DNA of 64,000 bases from Methylorubrum salsuginis (lineage in GTDB: Bacteria > Pseudomonadota > Alphaproteobacteria > Rhizobiales > Beijerinckiaceae). Positions 55,551 to 64,000 of this stretch are shown piece after piece. Both the position numbers and the translations under genes were made by a program. The stretch lies in NCBI RefSeq assembly GCF_900114375.1, contig NZ_FOSV01000001.1, positions 124,001 to 188,000 on the forward strand, written 5' to 3'. The notes below the pieces were generated by a model that was not told where the DNA came from, ran no database searches, and saw only the letters and a program-made list of their open reading frames with translations. The stretch's first letter is position 1, and each line of letters opens with the position of its first letter.

Positions 55551-56837
55551 CTAGCCCGGTCGGGCCGCCAACCATTCCGAAAACCGCGCCACCAGCCGGC
55601 GCCCGACCTCCTCCTTGCCGAGCTTCGGCCAGGTCTCGACGCCGCCGTCGCGGGCGACGAGGTGGACCGTGTTGTCGAGCCCGCCCATCACGCCGCCCTC
55701 CGCCGAGACGTCGTTGGCCACGATCAGGTCGCAGCCCTTCCGCGCGATCTTCTTGCGGGCATTGTCGAGCACTTGGTCGGTCTCGGCGGCAAAGCCCACC
55801 ACCAGCGGCGGGCGCCCTTCCGTGCGGGCGGAGATCGTGGCGAGGATGTCGGGATTCTCGACGAGCGTCAGCGGGGCGGGCGTGTGGCCGTCCTTCTTGA
55901 TCTTGGCGCCGCGCGTCTCGGCCGGGCGCCAGTCGCCGACCGCGGCGGCGAAGATCGCGAGATCGGCCGGCAGCGCCGCCTCGACCGCGGCCAGCATCTC
56001 GCGGGCGCTCTCGACCCGCACCACGGTGACGCCCGCCGGATCGGGGAGCGCCACCGGCCCCGAGACCAGGGTGACGCGGGCGCCGGCTTCCGCGGCGGCG
56101 GCGGCGACCGCGTGGCCCTGGCGGCCCGAGGAGCGGTTGGCGAGGTAGCGCACCGGATCGATCGCCTCGTGGGTCGGCCCGGAGGTGACGAGCACGTGCC
56201 GCCCGGCGAGTCTTTTCGGGGTTTCGCGGCCTGCCAGGAAGCCGAAACCGCCGGCCTGCGCGCGTTGCGCCAGCATCGCCTCCAGCGCGTCGGCGATCTC
56301 GTGCGGCTCGGCGAGGCGGCCGGGGCCGAACTCGGCCTCGGCCATCGCCCCTTCGTTGGGGCCGACCACCGTGACCCCGTCGGCCTTCAGGGTCGCGAGG
56401 TTTCGTTGCGTGGCCGGATGCAGCCACATCCGCACGTTCATGGCCGGGGCGATCAGGATCGGCAGGGTGGTGGCGAGCAGCACCGTCGCGGCCAGATCCG
56501 GCGCGTGGCCGGTCGCCATCCGGGCCATCATGTTGGCGGTGGCCGGTGCCACCACGATGGCGTCGGCGTCGCGGGCCAGCCGGATATGGCCGATCTCGGC
56601 CTCGCTCTCCCGGTCGAACAGGTCGGTATGGGTCCGTTCCCCCGCCAGCGCCGCGGCGGCGAGCGGCGTGATGAATTCCTGCGCCGACTCGGTCAGCAGC
56701 GGGCGCACCGCCGCCCCCCGATCGCGCAGGCGCCGGATCAGGTCGAGCGCCTTGTAGGCGGCGATGCCGCCGCCGACGACGAGGAGGACGCGGCGGCCGC
56801 TGAGCGGGCCGGAGGCGGAGGAAGGGCTACGGGACAT
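55551..56837 (-). CDS. coaBC: Bifunctional CoaBC (phosphopantothenoylcysteine synthetase/decarboxylase)
   Basis: A 428-residue bifunctional enzyme of coenzyme A synthesis. The N-terminal flavin decarboxylase half has VGGGIAAYKALDLIRRL, the His in IGHIRLAR, and the substrate clamp motif IAPAMNVRMW. The C-terminal half is the synthetase (VTSGPTHEAIDPVRYLANRS, SGRQGHA, AVGDWRP, KIKK, GFAAETDQ). The two halves join near residue 210. ATG 56837 (MSRSPSSASG) is preferred; ATG 56873 would extend it. The 280-bp gap before the GGDEF-EAL gene holds no supported gene. Confidence 0.95.
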   Translation of the reverse strand: MSRSPSSASGPLSGRRVLLVVGGGIAAYKALDLIRRLRDRGAAVRPLLTESAQEFITPLAAAALAGERTHTDLFDRESEAEIGHIRLARDADAIVVAPATANMMARMATGHAPDLAATVLLATTLPILIAPAMNVRMWLHPATQRNLATLKADGVTVVGPNEGAMAEAEFGPGRLAEPHEIADALEAMLAQRAQAGGFGFLAGRETPKRLAGRHVLVTSGPTHEAIDPVRYLANRSSGRQGHAVAAAAAEAGARVTLVSGPVALPDPAGVTVVRVESAREMLAAVEAALPADLAIFAAAVGDWRPAETRGAKIKKDGHTPAPLTLVENPDILATISARTEGRPPLVVGFAAETDQVLDNARKKIARKGCDLIVANDVSAEGGVMGGLDNTVHLVARDGGVETWPKLGKEEVGRRLVARFSEWLAARPG

Positions 56838-56888
56838 GGCCGCAGCACGAAATTCTTTCGGGCTGCGCGTCAAGGGGAGCGACCCGCC

Positions 56889-57977
56889 TCAATCCGGCAC
56901 CTTCAGCCCCGCGAGCCCCTCCCGCGCCGGCGGAAAGCGCGGGTCCATCGCCTCCAGGGTGTCGGCGATGGTGCGGGCCACCATCAGGTTGCGGGCCCAT
57001 TTGCGGTTGGCCGGCACCACGTGCCAGGGGGCGTAGGGGGTCGAGCAGCGCGACAGCGCGTCGTCGAAGGCGGTGCGGTAGGCGTCCCAGCTTTTCCGCT
57101 CGGTGAGGTCGGCCGGGTCGAACTTCCAGTGCTTGTCCGGATCCTCCAGCCGGGCCTCCAGGCGCTCCTTCTGCTCGTCCTTGGAGATGTGGAGGAAGAA
57201 CTTCAGGATCGTGGTGCCCGACAGCGTCAGCAGCCGCTCGAAATCGTTGATGAGGCCGTAGCGCTCGCGCCACGTCTCCTCCGGCACGAGCCCCTTCACC
57301 CGCACCACCAGCACGTCCTCGTAATGGCTGCGGTTGAACACGCCGATCAGGCCGCGGCCCGGGGCGCGGGCGTGGTAGCGCCACAGGAAGTCCTGATCGA
57401 GCTCCTCCGCGCTCGGCACCTTGAACGACCACACCCGGCACCCTTGCGGGTTCACGCCCTCCAGCACGGAGCGGATGGTGCCGTCCTTTCCGCCGGTGTC
57501 GATCGCCTGGAACACCACGAGGAGCGAGCGGGCGTGCTCGGCATAGAGCTTCTCCTGCAACGCCTTGATCCGCTCGCGCTCGTCGGCCAGCGCCGCCTTG
57601 GCCTCGGCCTTGTCGAGGCCCCCGGTCGCGTCCGCGTCGACCGAGGCGAGGGCGAAGCGGGTGCCGGGCTCCACCGTGACGATGCCGGGCGCCGCCCGCG
57701 CCAGGCGCGGATGCCGATGCGGCGACAGGCTCGGCGCGGTGCCCATCCCGGCATCCGCCGCCCGCGCCCAGGCGGCGGAGGAGGGCGGATGGTCGTCGAG
57801 CCGCCTCGTCCGTGCCTCCTGCTTGGCGGCTTTCTTGGCGCTCCGCTTGGCCTTCTTCTCGGCCTTCTTCTCGGTTTCCTTGCCCTTCGTCCTGTGTCCG
57901 GCGTCACCCTGCGACGCTGTTTCCCGGATTTTTCCCGGCTCCGGGCCGTCCGCATCCTTGCCGTTCGTCTTGCTCAT
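56889..57977 (-). CDS. Polyphosphate kinase 2 family protein
   Basis: A 362-residue PPK2 enzyme that moves phosphate between polyphosphate and nucleotides. Walker A is DTGGKDGT and Walker B is FNRSHYEDVLVVRV; the lid segment HWKFDPADLTERKSWD and YAPWHVVPANRKWARN follow. The first 110 residues are a Lys/Ala-rich, probably disordered extension (KKAEKKAKRSAKKAAKQEA) not usual for the family. Whether it favours GDP, ADP or AMP cannot be told. Start ATG 57977. Confidence 0.92.
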   Translation of the reverse strand: MSKTNGKDADGPEPGKIRETASQGDAGHRTKGKETEKKAEKKAKRSAKKAAKQEARTRRLDDHPPSSAAWARAADAGMGTAPSLSPHRHPRLARAAPGIVTVEPGTRFALASVDADATGGLDKAEAKAALADERERIKALQEKLYAEHARSLLVVFQAIDTGGKDGTIRSVLEGVNPQGCRVWSFKVPSAEELDQDFLWRYHARAPGRGLIGVFNRSHYEDVLVVRVKGLVPEETWRERYGLINDFERLLTLSGTTILKFFLHISKDEQKERLEARLEDPDKHWKFDPADLTERKSWDAYRTAFDDALSRCSTPYAPWHVVPANRKWARNLMVARTIADTLEAMDPRFPPAREGLAGLKVPD

Positions 57978-58113
57978 ACCGAAGATCACTCGCTCGTGAG
58001 CCGATCGCGGGACCGTGCCCGCGGGGAGGGGAAGCGTTGAGCCCCAAACAGATGCGCCGCCCCCGCCGTTCCCGTGGCCGGGCCGCGGGGCCGATCGCCG
58101 GGAAGCCGGCCGC

Positions 58114-58710
58114 GTGAGCGAGACGCCGACGATCTGGTTCCTGCGCCATGGCCAGACCGACTGGAACGCGCAAGGGCGCCTGCAGGGCCATCGCGACATC
58201 GATCTCAACGCCCACGGCCTCGCCCAGGCCGGGGAGGCGGCCGACCGGCTGCGCCGCATCGCCGGGGCGGACCTGCCCACCGCCGACTACGTCGCGAGCC
58301 CGCTCCTGCGCACCCGCCGGACCATGGAGACGGTGCGGGCCCGCATCGGCCTGCCGCCGACGGGCTACCGCGCCGAGCCGCGGCTGCGCGAGATCGGCTT
58401 CGGCCATTGGGAGGGTCATACCTGGGCCGAGATTCGTCGCCGCGACCCCACGGGCGCCCGCGACCGCGACCGGGACCGCTGGGGCTACCGCCCGCGCGGC
58501 GACAACGGCGAGAGCTACGCCATGGTCGAGGCCCGGGTCGAGGAGGTGGTGGCCGAGCTGCGCCGCCCCACCGTGATGGTCTCCCATGGCGGCGTCGCCC
58601 GCGCCCTCCTCGTCATCCTCGGCCATCTCGACATCCACGCCGCGGTCCGCATGGGCATCCGCCAGGGCAGCGTCCTCGTGCTCGACGGCAAGGGCTGGCG
58701 CTGGACCTGA
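58114..58710 (+). CDS. Histidine phosphatase (phosphoglycerate mutase-like)
   Basis: A 198-residue histidine phosphatase. The phospho-His lies in WFLRHGQTDWNAQGRLQG, and the second His in VMVSHGGVARAL. Arg and Glu positions (SPLLRTRRTME, GFGHWEGHTWAEI) are typical. Possible roles include a phosphatase of sugar phosphates or cobalamin precursors; specificity is unclear. Start GTG 58114 follows GGGAAG. It lies just ahead of the large synthetase gene. Confidence 0.88.
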   Translation: MSETPTIWFLRHGQTDWNAQGRLQGHRDIDLNAHGLAQAGEAADRLRRIAGADLPTADYVASPLLRTRRTMETVRARIGLPPTGYRAEPRLREIGFGHWEGHTWAEIRRRDPTGARDRDRDRWGYRPRGDNGESYAMVEARVEEVVAELRRPTVMVSHGGVARALLVILGHLDIHAAVRMGIRQGSVLVLDGKGWRWT

Positions 58711-58908
58711 GCTCTTCGACCGCCCGCCCGCGGAAGCCCCCCGGTTCCTTCGCCGTTCATCGGGTGTATGGGACGCCCCTGACGGGGTGGGGCCGCAACG
58801 GCGGCGCGATCCCGTCGCAAAAGCGCCCCGTGCGCCGCGCTACTGGGGCGCCGACGCCGGGGGGCGGACGGACAATCGATCGGCCGAGGGGCCGGCACGG
58901 AGCAGCGG

Positions 58909-61900
58909 ATGGACGGTCTCGCCGAGATGAGCCCGACCCGGCAGGACGGCGAGGGGGCGCCCCCGCCGACGGGCCGGGCGGTCCTGCGCGGGCCGGCGCG
59001 GCCCGACCTGATCCGCCGGGAGACCCTGGCCGCGATCTTCCGCGATTCCGCGCGGGCGCGCCCCGACGCCGCCTGCCTGATCGACGCCGCCGGGAGCGGC
59101 CCCGACGGGCGCCCGCCGGTCCTGACCTATCGAGAGGTCGATGCCCGCTCGGACCGGCTCGCCGCCGCGCTCGGCGCCCGCGGGATCGGGCCGGGCGACG
59201 TGGTCGGCCTGTGGATGGCCCGCGGCACCGAATTGCTGATCGCCCAGATCGCCATCGCCAAGTCGGGCGCGGCGTGGCTCCCGTTCGACGCCGAGGCCCC
59301 CGCCGACCGGGTCGCGGTCTGCCTCTCGGACGCCGCGGCGAAAGCCCTGTTCGTCTCGCACAATCTGCGCCCGCAGGCGCCGGAAGGCGTGCCGCCCGTC
59401 ACCACCGCCGCGTTGTCGGGCGAAGTCGCCGACGACGCATCCGCCCCCGATCTCGACGCCGCCGGGCTCACCCCCGAGCACCCGGCCTACCTGATCTACA
59501 CCTCGGGCTCGACCGGCGTGCCGAAAGGCATCGTCATCAGCCACGCCAACATCTGCCACTTCCTGCGCTCGGGCAACGCCGTCTACGGCATGAGCCCGGA
59601 CGACGTGGTGTTCCAGGGCGCCTCCGTCGCCTTCGATCTCTCGATGGAGGAGATCTGGGTCCCCTATCTCGTCGGCGCCTGCCTCTACGTGGCGAGCCCG
59701 GCCATGATGGGCGACGTCGAGGCGCTGCCCGGCCTGATCGAGCGGGCCGGCGTCACCGTGCTCGATACGGTGCCGACGCTGCTCGCCATGATCCCCGGCG
59801 ACCTGCCCACCGTCCGCCTCGTCCTGCTCGGCGGCGAGGCCCTGCCCGAGCCGCTGGTGGCGCGCTGGGCGACGCCGACGCGGCGCCTGTTCAACACCTA
59901 CGGCCCGACCGAGGCGACGGTGGTGGCGACCGCCGCCGAGATGCGGCCGGGCGTGCCCGTCACCATCGGCGGCCCGATCCCGAATTACTCCGTCTACGTC
60001 GCCGACGAGGCGCTGAACCTCCTGAAACCCGGCGAACAAGGCGAGCTGCTGATCGGCGGCCCCGGCGTGGCCAAGGGCTATCTCAAGCGCCCCGAGCTGA
60101 CGGCGGAGAAGTTCGTCGCCAACCCCTACGCCTCCGACGGCACCGACCCGGTGCTCTACCGCTCGGGCGATGCCGTCTCGATGACGGCGGACGGCGACAT
60201 CCTCTTCCACGGCCGCATCGACGATCAGGTCAAGATCCGCGGCTTCCGGGTCGAGCTCGGCGAGATCGAGGCCCGCATCCGGGGTGAGGAGGGCGTCAAC
60301 CAAGCCGCGGTGGTGCTGCGCCGCGACGACGAGGTCGACCGCCTCGTCGCCTTCCTGGTGCCCGAGCGCGGCGTCGAGATCGACCGAGGCAAACTGCGAA
60401 AGGATCTGGCGGCGCAGATGCCGCCCTACATGGTGCCGGGCCATTTCGAGACGGTCGAGACCCTGCCGCGGCTGACCTCCGGCAAGGTCGATCGCAAGGC
60501 CCTCAAGCTCGCGCCCCTCACCGTCGCGGCGAGCGACGGCGAGCAGGAAGAACCCGACAACGAGACCGAGGCCGCCCTCCTGGCGGCTGCGAAAAAAATC
60601 TTCGGCGAGCAGCCGATCGGGCTCGAGGCCGACTTCTTCTCCGAACTCGGCGGCCACTCGCTGCTCGCCGCCCGCTTCGTCGGCGCGGTGCGCGAGACCC
60701 CCGCGCTCGCCGGCATCACCCTGCAGGACGTCTATGCCGGGCGCACGCTCCGGGTGATGGCCGCGAACCTGATCGAGCGCAGCGGCGGCGTCGGCGCCGA
60801 GACCGCCGTGCGCGATTTGAGCTTCGATCCGCCCCCGCTGCTGCGGCGCGCGCTCTGCGGACTGGCTCAGGCCGTCGCGCTCCCCTTCGTGATCGCGCTG
60901 GCCACCTCGCAGTGGCTCGGCATCTTCGTCACCTACCTGCTGCTCACCGGCGGCGGGCTCGGCTTCTGGGGCGAACTCGCCGTCCTCTTGCTGGTCTATA
61001 TCGGCATCAACGCGGTCACCGCGACCGTGGCCATCGCGGCCAAGTGGCTGATCCTCGGGCGGACCAAGCCCGGCCGCTACCCGCTCTGGGGCGCCTATTA
61101 CTACCGCTGGTGGCTGGCGCAGCGCCTCGCCCCGCTGGTCCACATCAAGTGGCTCCAGGGCTCGCCCGCCCTCGCCACCTATCTGCGGCTGCTCGGCGCG
61201 AAGATCGGCGACGACGTGCTGATCTCCGACCTCGATGTCGGCGCGCCCGATCTCCTCACCATCGGCCGCGGCGCCTCGCTCGGCGGGCGGCTCGTCATCG
61301 CCAATGCCGAGGTGGTCGGCAACGAACTCGTCATCGGCCCCGTGACCATCGGCGACGACGTCGCCGTCGGCACCTCCTGCGTCATCGGCCACAACACGGT
61401 GATCGAGGACCATGCCGAGATCGCCGACCTCACCACCGTGCCGGCCGGCACGACCGTCGGCACCGCCGAATCCTGGGACGGCTCCCCGGGCCGGCGGGTC
61501 GGCACCGTCGATTTCGCCGACCTGCCCGAACCCGCCACCGCCTCGCCCGCGCGGCGCGCCGCCTTCGGCGCGGTCTACGCCTTCCTGCTCGCGGCGGTGC
61601 CGGCCGTCGGCCTGCTGCCAATCTTCCCGGCCTTCTACATCTTCGACCAGATCTCGGACCGGCTCTCCGAGATCACCGACGTCGATTACCACACCTATCT
61701 GCCGCTTCTGACCTGGCCCACCGCCATGCTGATGACGGCGGGCACGGTGCTGCTGATCTCCGGCATCCGCTGGGCGGTGCTGCCGCGGGCGACGTCCGGC
61801 ACCTACTCGATCTGGTCGGGCTTCTACCTGCGCAAGTGGCTGGTCGCGCTGGCGGCCGAAGTGACCTTGGAGACGCTCTCCTCGCTCTTCGCCACCGTCT

Positions 61901-62976
61901 ACATGCGGGCGTGGTACCGGCTGATGGGCGCCCGCATGGGCAAGGGCGCCGAGATCTCGACCAATCTCGGCTCGCGCCACGACCTCGTCTCGGTCGGCGC
62001 CAACAACTTCGTCGCCGACGAGGTGGTGGTGGGCGAGGAGGAAATCCGCCGCGGCTGGATGCACCTCCATACGGTCGAGACCGGCGCCCGCGTCTTCGTC
62101 GGCAACGACGGCGTGCTGCCGCCCGGCGCAAAAATCCCCGACGACGTGCTGATCGGCATCAAGTCGAAGCCGCCGAAGAACGACGCCATGCATCCGGGCG
62201 AGACGTGGTTCGGCTCGCCGCCGATCCGCCTGCCGGTGCGCCAGAAGGTCGATCTCGGCTCGTCGGCCCAGACCTTCCAGCCGAGCGTGTGGGCCAAGCT
62301 CCGGCGCGGCCTGTTCGAGGCCTTCGCGACCTCGTTCTCGCCGATGCTCTACCTCTCGCTCGCCATCTGCGCGATCGACTGGGTGTTCTATCCGGCGATC
62401 CTGGAGGGCGACTGGCTCGGGCTGGCGGTCTCGTTCGTGACGGCGAGCGTCGTCATCGCGCTGATCCAGACCTCCACCGTCATCGCCCTCAAGTGGCTGC
62501 TGATGGGCCGCTACCGGCCCGGCATGCGGCCGATGTGGTCGTGGTGGGCGATGCGCACCGAGGCCATCGCGGTGGCCTATTGGGGCCTGGCCGGCAAGGT
62601 GCTGCTGGAGCACCTGATGGGCACGCCGTTCCTGCCCTGGGTGCTACGCCTGTTCGGCGTGAAGGTCGGCAAGGGCGCCTGCCTTCTGATGACCGACATC
62701 ACCGAGTTCGACTGCGTCTCGATCGGCGATTACGCGGCGATCAACCGCTCGGCGGCGCTCCAGACCCACCTCTACGAGGACCGCATCATGAAGGTCGGCC
62801 GCGTCGAAGTGGGCGACGGCGTCTCGGTCGGCGCCTTCTCGACGGTGCTCTACGACAGCCATGTCGGCGCGTTTGCCCGCCTGCGCCCGCTCACCATCGT
62901 GATGAAGGGCGAGTCGATCCCCGCCCATTCGCAGTGGGAGGGCGCGCCCGCGGTGCCGGTGGTGCACGGCGCTTGA
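58909..62976 (+). CDS. Pls/PosA-type non-ribosomal peptide synthetase
   Basis: A 1355-residue single-module synthetase. The adenylation domain (about residues 30-540) has YTSGSTGVPKGIVISHANI, FDLSMEEIWVPYL, NTYGPTEATV, YRSGD, DDQVKIRGFRVELGEIEA and TSGKVDRKAL. A carrier domain follows with the phosphopantetheine serine in ELGGHSLLAARF (Ser584). There is no condensation or thioesterase domain; the remaining 700 residues hold about six membrane segments and three hexapeptide (left-handed beta-helix) regions, as in the epsilon-poly-lysine synthetase (Pls) and related PosA terminal domain. Such enzymes link one amino acid into a homopolymer. The amino acid is not predictable by eye. ATG 58909 or 58927. 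Confidence 0.92.
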   Translation: MDGLAEMSPTRQDGEGAPPPTGRAVLRGPARPDLIRRETLAAIFRDSARARPDAACLIDAAGSGPDGRPPVLTYREVDARSDRLAAALGARGIGPGDVVGLWMARGTELLIAQIAIAKSGAAWLPFDAEAPADRVAVCLSDAAAKALFVSHNLRPQAPEGVPPVTTAALSGEVADDASAPDLDAAGLTPEHPAYLIYTSGSTGVPKGIVISHANICHFLRSGNAVYGMSPDDVVFQGASVAFDLSMEEIWVPYLVGACLYVASPAMMGDVEALPGLIERAGVTVLDTVPTLLAMIPGDLPTVRLVLLGGEALPEPLVARWATPTRRLFNTYGPTEATVVATAAEMRPGVPVTIGGPIPNYSVYVADEALNLLKPGEQGELLIGGPGVAKGYLKRPELTAEKFVANPYASDGTDPVLYRSGDAVSMTADGDILFHGRIDDQVKIRGFRVELGEIEARIRGEEGVNQAAVVLRRDDEVDRLVAFLVPERGVEIDRGKLRKDLAAQMPPYMVPGHFETVETLPRLTSGKVDRKALKLAPLTVAASDGEQEEPDNETEAALLAAAKKIFGEQPIGLEADFFSELGGHSLLAARFVGAVRETPALAGITLQDVYAGRTLRVMAANLIERSGGVGAETAVRDLSFDPPPLLRRALCGLAQAVALPFVIALATSQWLGIFVTYLLLTGGGLGFWGELAVLLLVYIGINAVTATVAIAAKWLILGRTKPGRYPLWGAYYYRWWLAQRLAPLVHIKWLQGSPALATYLRLLGAKIGDDVLISDLDVGAPDLLTIGRGASLGGRLVIANAEVVGNELVIGPVTIGDDVAVGTSCVIGHNTVIEDHAEIADLTTVPAGTTVGTAESWDGSPGRRVGTVDFADLPEPATASPARRAAFGAVYAFLLAAVPAVGLLPIFPAFYIFDQISDRLSEITDVDYHTYLPLLTWPTAMLMTAGTVLLISGIRWAVLPRATSGTYSIWSGFYLRKWLVALAAEVTLETLSSLFATVYMRAWYRLMGARMGKGAEISTNLGSRHDLVSVGANNFVADEVVVGEEEIRRGWMHLHTVETGARVFVGNDGVLPPGAKIPDDVLIGIKSKPPKNDAMHPGETWFGSPPIRLPVRQKVDLGSSAQTFQPSVWAKLRRGLFEAFATSFSPMLYLSLAICAIDWVFYPAILEGDWLGLAVSFVTASVVIALIQTSTVIALKWLLMGRYRPGMRPMWSWWAMRTEAIAVAYWGLAGKVLLEHLMGTPFLPWVLRLFGVKVGKGACLLMTDITEFDCVSIGDYAAINRSAALQTHLYEDRIMKVGRVEVGDGVSVGAFSTVLYDSHVGAFARLRPLTIVMKGESIPAHSQWEGAPAVPVVHGA

Positions 62977-63046
62977 CCCTGCCACGATGGGAAGGTGCAG
63001 ACCGTTCCGGCCCGCATAGGCGGGTCCGGATGAGGGAGACAGCTTC

Positions 63047-63256
63047 GTGAAGACCTGCGTTGCGGCTGCGGCCGCCCTGCTGCTGATGGGCGCGAGCCCG
63101 GTCCTGGCGATGAGCTGCTGCGGCGGCTCCAAGGGCAAGGCGGCGATGTGCGCCAAGGGCGGCATGAAAGCCGGGATGTCGATGAGCCGTGCCGAGAAGG
63201 GCAAGGGCTGCTGCTGCGAGGGCATGTCCTCGGGTCGGATGAGCCGCCGCGGCTGA
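63047..63256 (+). CDS. Small secreted Cys/Met-rich protein, possibly metal-binding
   Basis: A 69-residue protein. MKTCVAAAAALLLMGASPVL with AM is a signal peptide. The mature part is rich in cysteine, methionine, glycine and lysine (SCCGGSKGKAAMCAKGG, MKAGMSMSRAEKGKGCCCEG), which suggests soft-metal (copper) binding, but no family is recognised. Start GTG 63047 follows GAGGGAGAC. It lies 70 bp after the peptide synthetase gene. Confidence 0.72.
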   Translation: MKTCVAAAAALLLMGASPVLAMSCCGGSKGKAAMCAKGGMKAGMSMSRAEKGKGCCCEGMSSGRMSRRG

Positions 63257-63331
63257 TGTGATCGGGCGGCGCCGGGACATCGCCCCGGCCCGCCCTAGTT
63301 CGGGGCGGAAATGTCAACCCGAGCAGGCCCG

Positions 63332-64000
63332 ATGAGCGAGCAGAACCCGGATCGCCCCTATACCGTCTGTCACATGACCACCTCGGTCGATGGACGCATC
63401 AAGGTGCGGCGCTGGAAGACGGTCGATGCCGACGCCCATTACGAGGAGGTCCACGGGCAGCTCGGGGGCGATGCCTGGATGTGCGGGCGCATCACCATGC
63501 AGGGCTACGCCGACAGCGCGAAGCCGCTCACCGAGGCGCCCTCCGACGAGCCGGTCTCCCGCGAGGAGCACGTCGCGAAGTCCGACGCCTCCGGCTACGC
63601 CGTGGCGCTCGATGCCCGCGGCGCGATGGATTGGGGCGCGCGCAACGACATCACCGGCGACCACGTCGTCGTGGTGACGACGGGGCAGGTCTCCGACGAC
63701 CGCCTGCGCCGCCTCAGGGCCGGCGGCCAGTCCTACATCGTCGCGGGCGAGCGCGAGGTCGATTTCGCGCTGGCCCTGCGCAAGCTGAAACAGCTGTTCG
63801 GCATCGAGCGGCTGCTGATCGAGGGCGGCGGGCGCATCAACGGCTCGCTCCTGAAGGCCGGGCTGATCGACGAACTGAGCCTGCTGCTCGCGCCCGCCGT
63901 CGACGGCGTGTTCGGCACGCCGGCCCTGTTCGACTTCGACGGCGAGGAGGCCGACTCGATGGGGTCGCGCCTGCGCCTCACCCGCACGGCCTGCGAGCCC
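63332..64000 (+). CDS. RibD C-terminal / dihydrofolate reductase-like protein, cut by the window end
   Basis: At least 223 codons, running off the right edge. The frame has the RibD C-terminal/DHFR-like pattern: HMTTSVDGRIKVRRW near the start, CGRITMQGYA, and IERLLIEGGGRINGSLLKAG followed by LIDELSLLLAPAVDG. Such proteins reduce pteridine- or pyrimidine-like substrates with NADPH. ATG 63311 in frame would add seven residues. The end is missing. Confidence 0.82.
   Translation, partial: MSEQNPDRPYTVCHMTTSVDGRIKVRRWKTVDADAHYEEVHGQLGGDAWMCGRITMQGYADSAKPLTEAPSDEPVSREEHVAKSDASGYAVALDARGAMDWGARNDITGDHVVVVTTGQVSDDRLRRLRAGGQSYIVAGEREVDFALALRKLKQLFGIERLLIEGGGRINGSLLKAGLIDELSLLLAPAVDGVFGTPALFDFDGEEADSMGSRLRLTRTACEP

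Noticed and set aside
58840..62613. A 1257-codon minus-strand frame opposite the peptide synthetase
   Set aside because: Shadow of the synthetase: Arg/Asp/Gly/Val-rich low-information sequence without motifs.

Overview
The window is high-GC DNA with short intergenic gaps and alphaproteobacterial gene content: a SUF operon with sufT and sufA, an Omp25-like barrel, DUF6481 beside a cold-shock gene, DUF2934, Mn-catalase and L-lactate permease. It looks like a Methylobacterium/Methylorubrum-type member of the Hyphomicrobiales. That placement rests on gene content and codon usage, not on a database search. I see no tRNA, rRNA, transposase, phage gene or CRISPR array.

Layout. 1-6600: sufS and sufT, then about 4.3 kb of lower-GC accessory DNA (a frameshifted glycosyltransferase, a beta-propeller protein, a sulfotransferase with an in-frame stop), then sufA. 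The Fe-S assembly operon appears split by a decaying insertion. 6600-18800: a diguanylate cyclase, an RNA helicase, an outer-membrane barrel, many small secreted or basic proteins, a HAD phosphatase, a cold-shock/DUF6481 pair, a deformylase-like pseudoenzyme and Mn-catalase. 19000-24000: lactate permease, DUF983, GNAT, a NarL-type regulator and a DCC protein. 24050-27140: a translationally coupled operon of a small membrane protein, a membrane methyltransferase and a cytochrome P450. 27185-33870: ABC-F ATPase, acyl-CoA dehydrogenase, mutL, a frameshifted gene and a cupin. 33880-44270: a tandem-domain GT2 glycosyltransferase, two LysR regulators with a TSUP transporter and an alpha/beta hydrolase, then a 2-hydroxyacid dehydrogenase, a double AprI/Inh inhibitor-like protein and an AI-2E-type exporter with a soluble C-terminal extension.

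44300-57980: a CheY-like regulator, a pentapeptide/channel-like protein, a large hybrid histidine kinase, an agmatinase-family hydrolase, an unusual SGNH-like/ACP/AMP-ligase fusion, a GGDEF-EAL protein, CoaBC and PPK2. 58110-64000: a histidine phosphatase, a large Pls/PosA-type non-ribosomal peptide synthetase (adenylation, carrier, then membrane and hexapeptide repeats), a small Cys/Met-rich secreted protein and a truncated RibD/DHFR-like gene.

The main cross-cutting signal is a dispersed composite palindrome of about 50-100 bp with at least seven copies plus degenerate ones. It often sits between convergent genes, sometimes supplies a stop codon, and in one case encodes the C-terminal tail of the P450. 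The best candidates for undescribed biology are the Pls-like synthetase with its neighbours, the SGNH-ACP-ligase fusion, the metal-ligand-less deformylase and the palindrome family.
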